Under the pieces are notes generated by a model. The model made no database searches. It worked only from the letters and a program-made list of their open reading frames with translations, and was not told the DNA's origin. From an uncultured Bacillota bacterium (GTDB lineage: Bacteria; Bacillota_I; Bacilli_A; Izemoplasmatales; UBA1188), in the NCBI GenBank assembly GCA_937907585.1, contig CALCVH010000132.1, positions 1-5,809 of the forward strand: a stretch of DNA of 5,809 bases, in the 5' to 3' direction. Position numbers and translations under genes: made by a program. Shown piece by piece: positions 1 through 5,155 of this stretch. The first letter of the stretch is position 1. Each line of letters starts with the position of its first letter.

Positions 1-397
1 TGGATTATATGGAATTACTAAGAAAACATTAGATGAATATGCATATTCTTTAAAAATGGAACTACAATTACTTGATATAGATGTAGTTGTGATTAGACCT
101 GGCGCTGTAGATACAAAAATGTTAGATGTATCAAAAAATGAACTAGATAAATTTGTACAAAAGAGTACCCACTATAAAGTATCAGGAAAAAATTTTAAGA
201 ATATAGTAGATAAAGTTGAATCTAAGAATATAAGCCCAGAAAAAGTTTCTAATCTAATATATAAGATTATAAATAAGAAGCACCCTAAATTCGCGTATAA
301 TATCAATCATAATAAATTATTAAAATTATTAGATATCGTTCCACAAAATCTAAGATTTAAGATTATAAAATCAATTCTAAAGGATAAGAGAGATTAA
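1..397 (+). CDS. Short-chain dehydrogenase/reductase (SDR), C-terminal part
   Basis: The reading frame is open from base 2 with no start inside the window, so the gene begins upstream; 131 residues are visible. The third visible residue begins Y-G-I-T-K, which fits the catalytic YxxxK pair of the SDR family (Tyr at 8-10, Lys at 20-22). It is followed at the usual distance by VVVIRPGAVDTKM, matching the strand and the R-P-G loop that contacts the cofactor after the active-site helix. The Rossmann N-terminus with its glycine motif is off-window. An ATG at 56 is internal and not the real start, because it would remove the catalytic residues. SDR enzymes are NAD(P)-dependent cytosolic oxidoreductases. 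The lysine-rich C-terminal segment gives no substrate clue, so specificity is unknown. The family call is firm and the exact reaction is not. Confidence 0.88.
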   Translation, partial: GLYGITKKTLDEYAYSLKMELQLLDIDVVVIRPGAVDTKMLDVSKNELDKFVQKSTHYKVSGKNFKNIVDKVESKNISPEKVSNLIYKIINKKHPKFAYNINHNKLLKLLDIVPQNLRFKIIKSILKDKRD

Positions 398-410
398 TTC
401 TCTCTTTTTT
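386..410 (+). terminator. Rho-independent terminator of the SDR gene
   Basis: An 8-bp perfect stem, AAGAGAGA (386-393) and TCTCTCTT (399-406), encloses a 5-base loop and runs into a T tract ending at 410. The stem starts before the stop codon (395-397), so the last codons form part of the terminator. The stem has few G-C pairs but the hairpin-plus-T layout is clear. Confidence 0.8.
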
Positions 411-469
411 ACTTATGAATTAATTCTATAAAACATATGAATAAAATGTGAATAAATATATTTTATAAG

Positions 470-498
470 AATACTATTCTTATATTTATGATAGTATT
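470..498. repeat. Inverted repeat in the leader of the membrane-protein gene
   Basis: AATACTAT (470-477) and ATAGTATT (491-498) are perfect 8-base complements around a 13-base loop; the second arm ends 23 bases before the downstream ATG. It could be an operator with half-sites two helical turns apart, or a weak leader hairpin. A possible -10 element, TATGAT (487-492), overlaps the right arm, but no convincing -35 sits at the right distance, so I do not call a promoter. The surrounding 398-521 interval is otherwise featureless AT-rich DNA. Chance occurrence in such DNA is quite possible. Confidence 0.35.
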
Positions 499-521
499 TA
501 CTCGTTAGATAGGAGAATATT

Positions 522-1289
522 ATGCTTTGGACTAAAGAACACTTATATACACTTATTCCTACATTTATAATTGAGATTATTTTATCAATTATATTAGGTA
601 AAGCTCTAAAAAATAAATCAGATAAAGTTAAAATGATTCCTATAACTGTTGTGACAGTAATATTGCTTGTATTAGAAGTATTAAAACAATTAAATGGAAT
701 TATAAATGGATATGACCTATATAGACTACCTTTCCATTTCTGTAGTTTATTCTTGTACTTTTTACCTCTCGCATCATTTTATTATGGTAAATATAAAAAT
801 GAAGCAAGAATATTAGCTTCAACCATATCAACATGTTTGTTCTTGTTCATGGTTGTATATCCGAATCTTATATATAGTGGAGATGCGATAAAAAGCGCAA
901 TAAACTATATAAAAGGAGACGGAGGATCCTTCATTGATTTCCATTCAGTATTATTCCATACATTAGCGTTATTTGAATTTTTCTTATTCTCTGCGCTTGA
1001 TGTATGTAAATTAGAATCTAAAAAAGATCTAAAATTAATTTTAATAGCGTTTATTATTTATTGCGTTATAGTTGGCCCATTATCTCAAATAATTAAAACA
1101 AACTTTAATAATTTTTATCATTCTAATGTACCTCCTATTGAGGATATAAGATTGAACCTATTATCTAAAATCTCATGGCCAGCACAACTTATATACGTAT
1201 CTATAATATCTGTTGGTACAGTATTAGTCCCAATTGGCGCATATTTCATTATGAAAGGCTCTAAAAAACTATATAGTAAAATCATATAA
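522..1289 (+). CDS. YwaF/TMEM164-like multi-pass membrane protein
   Basis: A 255-residue, strongly hydrophobic protein with about seven predicted membrane helices (roughly residues 10-30, 40-60, 68-88, 97-117, 140-160, 170-190 and 222-245). The start is supported by AGGAG at 511-515, six bases before the ATG. The third helix opens with RLPFHFCSLFLYF (His72, Cys74), and the fifth begins DFHSVLFH (His141, His146). This spacing resembles the bacterial TIGR02206/YwaF family and its eukaryotic relative TMEM164, which has been reported as a Cys/His-dependent lipid acyltransferase. That suggests, as inference only, a Cys-His pair facing lipid. The fourth and fifth helices are linked by a short polar stretch (about 118-139). 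It is a single-gene unit with terminators on both sides, so context gives no functional clue. The family call rests on recall of motif and topology and could be wrong in detail; that it is an integral membrane protein is secure. Confidence 0.75.
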   Translation: MLWTKEHLYTLIPTFIIEIILSIILGKALKNKSDKVKMIPITVVTVILLVLEVLKQLNGIINGYDLYRLPFHFCSLFLYFLPLASFYYGKYKNEARILASTISTCLFLFMVVYPNLIYSGDAIKSAINYIKGDGGSFIDFHSVLFHTLALFEFFLFSALDVCKLESKKDLKLILIAFIIYCVIVGPLSQIIKTNFNNFYHSNVPPIEDIRLNLLSKISWPAQLIYVSIISVGTVLVPIGAYFIMKGSKKLYSKII

Positions 1290-1293
1290 TACT

Positions 1294-1319
1294 AAGACAG
1301 CTAAGCTGTCTTTCTTTTT
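1294..1319 (+). terminator. Rho-independent terminator of the membrane-protein gene
   Basis: Perfect 8-bp stem, AAGACAGC (1294-1301) with GCTGTCTT (1305-1312), a TAA loop, then TCTTTTT. It starts four bases after the stop codon and separates this gene from the repeat-flanked promoter downstream. Confidence 0.9.
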
Positions 1320-1333
1320 ATGAACTTATATAT

Positions 1334-1372
1334 ATAACTTCCAAAACTTGATTTTTTTCATAGATTTGGAAG
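1334..1372. repeat. Repeat copy 1, upstream of the ATPase promoter
   Basis: This 38-base unit (1334-1371) recurs at 1422-1459, with 35 of 38 positions identical by eye; both begin ATAACTTCCAAAACTT. It is itself an inverted repeat: CTTCCAAA (1338-1345) pairs with TTTGGAAG (1365-1372), and the pairing continues inward after one A-A mismatch with two more pairs. It ends eight bases before the -35 element of the ATPase promoter, a typical place for an operator or activator site. I see no third copy in the window. Confidence 0.8.
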
Positions 1373-1380
1373 AAATGTAA

Positions 1381-1409
1381 TTGAAATTTATATTTAATTA
1401 ATGTATTAT
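1381..1409 (+). promoter_or_regulatory. Sigma-A-type promoter of the ATPase gene
   Basis: TTGAAA (1381-1386) and TATTAT (1404-1409) are separated by 17 bases. A transcript would start near 1416, giving a leader of about 60 bases that contains repeat copy 2. An overlapping TATAAT at 1409-1414 is a perfect -10 but has no matching -35 at normal spacing. The promoter lies exactly between the two repeat copies, which suggests that it is regulated through them. Confidence 0.6.
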
Positions 1410-1421
1410 ATAATCAGGGAG

Positions 1422-1459
1422 ATAACTTCCAAAACTTAATTTTTTTAATAGTTTTGGAA
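1422..1459. repeat. Repeat copy 2, in the ATPase leader
   Basis: Second copy of the 38-base unit. Here the inverted repeat is perfect over 10 bp: TTCCAAAACT (1427-1436) and AGTTTTGGAA (1450-1459), with a 13-base, T-rich loop. It begins 12 bases after the -10 element, so it lies just downstream of the likely transcription start, and it ends 16 bases before the ATG. It could be a repressor-binding site, an RNA hairpin in the leader, or both. It is not a terminator, because no T tract follows the second arm. Confidence 0.82.
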
Positions 1460-1475
1460 ATTTTGTATTTTAATT

Positions 1476-2915
1476 ATGATAGGAAGAAAAGAAGAAAAGA
1501 AGTATTTAGAATCATTACTTAAAGAAAATGAATCTGAGTTTATTGCGGTATTTGGAAGAAGACGTATCGGAAAAACATATTTAATAAGAGAATCATATAA
1601 CTACAACTTTACTTTTGAACATACAGGTTCAAGTAATATAGAAATTGAAGAAAAAAATCAAAAACAATATCAATTAAATAAATTCAAGGAATCACTTGTC
1701 CAATATGGATATAAATGCGATAAAGATTTAACTACTTGGAATGAAGCGTTTAATTGTTTAAAAGAATTGATTATCTCTTCGAACAATTCAAAGAAAGTTA
1801 TTTTTATTGATGAATTATCATGGATGGATACAAAGAATAGCGGATTGATTTCTGCTTTAGAAAATTTTTGGAATGGATTTGTAACATCAAGAAAAGAAAA
1901 AGATGTCATTTTAATAGTATGTGCTTCCGCAACTTATTGGATGACAGATAATATTCTTAATTCTAAGGGTGGATTGCATAACCGTTTAACAGGGACAATA
2001 TACTTAAAACCATTTTCTTTGAAAGAATGTAAGGAATATTTAGAATCTAAAAATATATCTTTTAATTTTCATCAAATATTACAGTGCTATATGATTTTAG
2101 GTGGTGTTCCATACTATTGGAGCTTGCTACAAAAAGGAAAAAGCTTACCTCAAAATATAGATAATTTATTCTTTAAAGAAAACGCTATATTAAAAAATGA
2201 ATTTAATAATTTATATAGTGCATTATTTAACAAACCAGAACAGTATATAGATATAATTGAATCTCTTTCAAATGTAAATAAAGGCATAACAAGAGATGAA
2301 ATTATCGAAAAAACAAATATTTCTAGTTCTGGAGAATTAACAAAGAAATTGATAGAACTTGAAAATTGTGGATTTATAAGAAAGTATATTCCATTCGGAT
2401 ATAAACAAAAGAACGTATTATATCAATTAATTGATAACTTTACTTTGTTTTATTATAAGTTTATTAAAGATAATATTTATAATGAAAATTATTGGGAAAG
2501 CCAAATTAATATGCCTAAGATTCAATCTTGGAGTGGAATTGCGTTTGAAAAAGTATGTTTAGAACATATCCCTCAAATAAAGAAAGCGTTAGGTATTTCT
2601 GGTGTATATACAGAAGTTAATTCCTGGCAGTGTAAAGAAGACTTAGATAATGGCATATTTGGTTCTCAAATTGATTTATTAATTGTAAGAAAAGATCAAA
2701 TAATAAATCTATGTGAGATGAAATATTCAGAAACTGATTATATAGTTGATTCTAAGTTTATTCGTGATCAAAAAAGAAAAATATCTGACTTTTTAAATAT
2801 CACTAAGACAAAATACGCTATCTATCCAACTTTAATAACTACTTATGATGTGATAGAGAACGCATATTCAAATGAAATTCAATCAATCATAAAAGCAGAA
2901 GAACTATTTTCTTAA
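1476..2915 (+). CDS. AAA ATPase with winged-helix and PD-(D/E)XK nuclease-like C-terminus
   Basis: A 479-residue soluble protein of the ATPase_2/DUF234-like group (MNS-type AAA/STAND NTPases), a usual full length. The N-terminus MIGRKEE is the family's canonical opening, so the ATG at 1476 is right although no Shine-Dalgarno precedes it. Walker A is GRRRIGKT (27-34) and Walker B is VIFIDE (108-113, Asp112 and Glu113). A sensor-like CAS lies at 149-151 and a candidate arginine finger is Arg170 in LHNRLTG. Residues about 268-305 (ITRDEIIEKT onward) look like a winged helix. The C-terminal domain (about 350-479) has IAFEKV, then QIDLL (Asp400) and CEMKYS (Glu414, Lys416), a complete D...ExK nuclease signature. 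The family's cellular role is unsettled; many members are solitary and patchily distributed, with mobile-element or defence roles proposed. Here it stands alone, with a private promoter flanked by repeats and its own terminator. All catalytic motifs are intact, so it is not a relic. DNA cleavage and autoregulation are inferences. Confidence 0.9.
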   Translation: MIGRKEEKKYLESLLKENESEFIAVFGRRRIGKTYLIRESYNYNFTFEHTGSSNIEIEEKNQKQYQLNKFKESLVQYGYKCDKDLTTWNEAFNCLKELIISSNNSKKVIFIDELSWMDTKNSGLISALENFWNGFVTSRKEKDVILIVCASATYWMTDNILNSKGGLHNRLTGTIYLKPFSLKECKEYLESKNISFNFHQILQCYMILGGVPYYWSLLQKGKSLPQNIDNLFFKENAILKNEFNNLYSALFNKPEQYIDIIESLSNVNKGITRDEIIEKTNISSSGELTKKLIELENCGFIRKYIPFGYKQKNVLYQLIDNFTLFYYKFIKDNIYNENYWESQINMPKIQSWSGIAFEKVCLEHIPQIKKALGISGVYTEVNSWQCKEDLDNGIFGSQIDLLIVRKDQIINLCEMKYSETDYIVDSKFIRDQKRKISDFLNITKTKYAIYPTLITTYDVIENAYSNEIQSIIKAEELFS

Positions 2916-2932
2916 ATAAATTATGCATTAAC

Positions 2933-2972
2933 AATAATATAAAAAAGGGGCGACCCCTTTTTTTATATTATT
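2933..2972. terminator. Bidirectional terminator between convergent genes
   Basis: An 18-bp stem has left arm 2933-2950 ending in AAAAAAGGGG and right arm 2954-2972 beginning CCCCTTTTTTT, with a CGA loop and one unpaired T. Read rightward, it ends the ATPase transcript with seven T's (2958-2964); read leftward, the A run (2941-2946) gives the U tract for the opposing gene. The stop codon of the minus-strand gene (2968-2970) lies inside the right arm. Confidence 0.93.
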
Positions 2973-3945
2973 TATTTTTCTTATTAGCTTTATTAGCTTT
3001 CTTTTCAGCTTTTAATTTAGCTTTTTCTTTTTTAGCTTTAATCTTAGCTTGATATTTATCTTCTTTACGTTTTATTTTTTCTTCCTCTTTAGTTAGAGGT
3101 CTTGGTGTTAAAGGTTTTAATAACTCTTCAGGTCTTTTTAACATCTTTAACATCTCATTTAGACTTCTAGCGAAATAGAAACCATCACAGAATCTTTCAT
3201 CTGAAACAAACTTAACAGGCATTACTCTTTTGTAATATACTTCATCACTACCTTTCTTAAAATATGGTTGACATTTTTCCATACCAGTAGAGAAGAAGAG
3301 GCCAGTTGTTCCAAAATCGTATACATGGTGATAAATTGATGTACATTTTACACTCTTTAAATCTGTAATAAAGAATGAAGTATGGAATGGTTCAGCGTCC
3401 ATTACGCTTCTTGGTAACATTCCATGTTTATCTAACCATTTAAGCATGTTTACCACAAATCTCATTATGAAATGAGGTATTTTAGCTAAAGTAGTTGTTA
3501 ATTTATCTGTATCATTTAAAGAGCCTTTCGCTTCCTTAATTACTTCATCTAATTTCTCTTTAACTTGGCTTAATGATTCAGTACCTTCAAAATTAACTTT
3601 TATAGAGGTTTCATTTGATTCAGCTCCTGGTCTTAAAGAGCGCTGTACTACCATTGAATACTGAATTAGATTTCTTTGATATATTCTTTTGTTCACAACG
3701 AATCTATTTAATTCAGGTCTTAAATATAATATTCTTTGAATAATACAAACTAATATTTCAAGATATGAATATACAACGCCAGTTTCTTCTTTAGCGATTC
3801 TCACAATTTCATCTAGTTGATCCATATCTAAATAGAATTCTGTCATATTCATAGAATCATGTCTATCAGGCATTATATGAGGCACTAATAGATATAATCC
3901 GCTATGTGTTTTTACTAATCTACCATCAGGTCTTTTTCCAAACAT
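2968..3945 (-). CDS. 2-oxoacid dehydrogenase E2 catalytic-domain-like protein with His-to-Glu change
   Basis: A 325-residue protein without membrane segments. Start: the ATG (complement of 3943-3945) has AGGGGG (complement of 3954-3959) eight bases upstream. Residues about 15-270 resemble the chloramphenicol-acetyltransferase-like fold of dihydrolipoyl acyltransferase (E2): VPHIMPDRHDSMN early, YLRPELNRFVV (74-84), PFHTSFFITDL (186-196), FGTTGLFFSTG (211-221) and VSDERFCDG (247-255). The last corresponds to the E2 active-site motif DHRxxDG, but the catalytic histidine is Glu250. There is no lipoyl or peripheral-subunit-binding domain, and no E1 or E3 gene nearby, so this is not a normal E2. 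The function of such stand-alone E2-like proteins is unknown to me. Residues about 285-325 form a highly charged lysine/glutamate tail, probably helical, of unknown role (RNA or membrane contact possible). It is transcribed alone from a divergent promoter. The fold is fairly sure; acyltransferase activity is doubtful. Confidence 0.78.
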   Translation of the reverse strand: MFGKRPDGRLVKTHSGLYLLVPHIMPDRHDSMNMTEFYLDMDQLDEIVRIAKEETGVVYSYLEILVCIIQRILYLRPELNRFVVNKRIYQRNLIQYSMVVQRSLRPGAESNETSIKVNFEGTESLSQVKEKLDEVIKEAKGSLNDTDKLTTTLAKIPHFIMRFVVNMLKWLDKHGMLPRSVMDAEPFHTSFFITDLKSVKCTSIYHHVYDFGTTGLFFSTGMEKCQPYFKKGSDEVYYKRVMPVKFVSDERFCDGFYFARSLNEMLKMLKRPEELLKPLTPRPLTKEEEKIKRKEDKYQAKIKAKKEKAKLKAEKKANKANKKNK

Positions 3946-3971
3946 TTGAATTACCCCCTAATTCAATTAAC

Positions 3972-3999
3972 ATTATATATCAAATATAATTTTAAACAA
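3972..3999 (-). promoter_or_regulatory. Promoter of the E2-like gene
   Basis: On the minus strand, TTGTTT (complement of 3994-3999) and a perfect TATAAT (complement of 3972-3977) are 16 bases apart. This predicts a start near 3965 and a leader of about 20 bases carrying the AGGGGG ribosome-binding site. Confidence 0.65.
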
Positions 4000-4024
4000 T
4001 TTATTTAAAGATTCTATAATTCCA

Positions 4025-4056
4025 TTTTTATGAGAATAGACCATTTATCATAAAAA
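4025..4056. repeat. Inverted repeat between the divergent promoters
   Basis: TTTTTATGA (4025-4033) and TCATAAAAA (4048-4056) are perfect 9-base complements around a 14-base loop. The right arm ends one base before the -35 of the rsmD promoter, so a bound protein would overlap RNA polymerase there. It is nearly all A and T, and chance is a real alternative. The rest of the 3946-4115 interval holds only the two promoters and their leaders. Confidence 0.35.
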
Positions 4057-4057
4057 A

Positions 4058-4087
4058 TTGTATTATTTTTATATTTTATTGTAAAAT
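4058..4087 (+). promoter_or_regulatory. Promoter of the rsmD-coaD operon
   Basis: TTGTAT (4058-4063) and TAAAAT (4082-4087) with an 18-base spacer predict transcription from about 4094 and a short leader containing AGAAGG (4103-4108), seven bases before the rsmD ATG. It is the only reasonable sigma-A-like pair I see upstream of the operon. Confidence 0.55.
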
Positions 4088-4115
4088 ATAGGTAGTATTA
4101 TTAGAAGGTTTAAAA

Positions 4116-4664
4116 ATGAGAGTTATCGCAGGAATCTATCGCCATAGATTATTAAAAGAAGTATCTAACGAATATACAAGACCATCAACAGATAAAAATA
4201 AAGAAATGGTTTTCAATATGTTAGGACAATTCTTTGATTCAGGAGTATGTTTAGATTTATTTGGTGGAACAGGTTCTTTAGGAATAGAGGCGCTATCAAG
4301 AGGAATGTCTAGCGCCTATTTTAGTGAGATTAATGATGATACATATCAAATCTTATTATCAAATATTAAATCTTTAGGTATAGAAAACGCTACTGTTTTC
4401 CATGGGGATTATAGAGGATTTCTAAAAAAATATTCACATATTAAATTCGATTTAGTATTATTAGATCCACCTTATAGAATCTTTAATGAAGTTAAAGAGA
4501 TATTATCTTTTATGCTTAAAAAAGAAATGTTTAAAAAAGATTGTCAGATCATTTTAGAAATGCCTAAAGAATTAAGGTATATACCAGAAGGGTTTGAATT
4601 TATTAAAGATAAAGTTGGTGCTGCATCAAGATTTGTATATCTTATATATAGAGGAAATGAATAA
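4116..4664 (+). CDS. rsmD: 16S rRNA (guanine(966)-N2)-methyltransferase RsmD
   Basis: A 182-residue protein, the usual RsmD length. RsmD transfers a methyl group from S-adenosylmethionine to N2 of G966 (E. coli numbering) in 16S rRNA of the assembling small subunit, in the cytosol. It opens with the typical MRVIAGIYRHRLL and TRPSTDKNKEMVFNML (21-36), the RNA-facing N-terminal part. The SAM-binding motif I is LDLFGGTGSLGIEALSRG (46-63), with acidic Glu71 (SEIN) placed to hold the ribose. GDYRG (97-101) follows, then the catalytic N6/N2-type motif DPPY (117-120). The Shine-Dalgarno AGAAGG supports the start. Its stop overlaps the next start by one base (TAATG), so rsmD and coaD are probably translationally coupled. 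The rsmD-coaD order is a common Firmicutes arrangement. No anomaly is seen. Confidence 0.96.
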   Translation: MRVIAGIYRHRLLKEVSNEYTRPSTDKNKEMVFNMLGQFFDSGVCLDLFGGTGSLGIEALSRGMSSAYFSEINDDTYQILLSNIKSLGIENATVFHGDYRGFLKKYSHIKFDLVLLDPPYRIFNEVKEILSFMLKKEMFKKDCQIILEMPKELRYIPEGFEFIKDKVGAASRFVYLIYRGNE

Positions 4665-5152
4665 TGAAGATAGGATTATATCCAGGATCTTTTGATCCTA
4701 TTACAAATGGACATTTAGGTGTTATCACAAAAGGAGCTAAACTTTTTGATAAACTATATGTCTGTATATTAAAAAACGCAGTAAAAAATTCAGAATTCAC
4801 TGATGAAGATAAAATAAATATGGCTAAATTAAGCGTAGCGCATCTTAAGAATGTTATAGTTGTACAAGAAGATGGCTTAACTATTGATGCGTGTAAAAAA
4901 TATGGCGCTAATTTTATATTAAGAGGTTTAAGATCATCAGCTGACTTTGAATTTGAATTTGAATTAAATAACGTTAATAAAACACTTGATGATGATATAG
5001 AAACTATACTTGTGATGACTAACATAAATGAGAGTCATATTTCATCATCAATTGTTAGAGAACTTATGCATTATAATTCAAAAGATTATTCAAAACTCGT
5101 TCCTAAACCTGTTTTTGATTACATAGAGAATATAAAGAAAGGAAAGAAATAG
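4664..5152 (+). CDS. coaD: Phosphopantetheine adenylyltransferase (PPAT)
   Basis: A 162-residue cytosolic enzyme of typical length. It catalyses the penultimate step of coenzyme A synthesis: 4'-phosphopantetheine plus ATP gives dephospho-CoA plus pyrophosphate. The nucleotidyltransferase signature is intact: YPGSFDPITNGH (6-17), with the TNGH form of the HxGH motif. Lys41 fits the conserved substrate-contacting lysine of the segment before the F-x-x-E-x-R/K stretch. RGLRSSADFEFEFELN (87-102) carries the RGLR loop, and ISSSIVRE (126-133) is the C-terminal ATP-binding motif. The Shine-Dalgarno AGAGGA (4650-4655) sits within the end of rsmD, eight bases upstream. The gene ends in TAG, unlike the other five complete stops here (TAA). 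It is an essential housekeeping gene in most bacteria, and nothing is missing. Confidence 0.97.
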   Translation: MKIGLYPGSFDPITNGHLGVITKGAKLFDKLYVCILKNAVKNSEFTDEDKINMAKLSVAHLKNVIVVQEDGLTIDACKKYGANFILRGLRSSADFEFEFELNNVNKTLDDDIETILVMTNINESHISSSIVRELMHYNSKDYSKLVPKPVFDYIENIKKGKK

Positions 5153-5155
5153 AAT

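Noticed and set aside
56..397. ATG at 56 as the start of a small independent gene
   Set aside because: The same frame is open upstream to the window edge and includes the SDR catalytic YxxxK, so this is an internal methionine.
1334..1459. Possible minimal CRISPR array (two 38-bp repeats with a 50-bp spacer)
   Set aside because: There are only two copies, the gap contains a good promoter, the copies differ at three positions, and no cas gene is present.
1670..1909. 79-codon open frame on the minus strand
   Set aside because: It lies wholly inside the ATPase coding region, antisense, with no ribosome-binding site or recognisable motif.
1334..2972. ATPase gene as a transposon or cassette with terminal repeats
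   Set aside because: Both repeat copies lie on the 5' side; I find no matching repeat or target duplication after 2915.
4946..4963. Three tandem TTTGAA hexamers in coaD
   Set aside because: They encode the Phe-Glu run of the conserved D-F-E-x-E-F segment; the unit is a multiple of three, so it is no phase-variation switch.
4642..5025. 127-codon open frame on the minus strand
   Set aside because: It is antisense to coaD, whose motifs are complete; the low-complexity Ser/Phe/Leu product is typical of a shadow frame.
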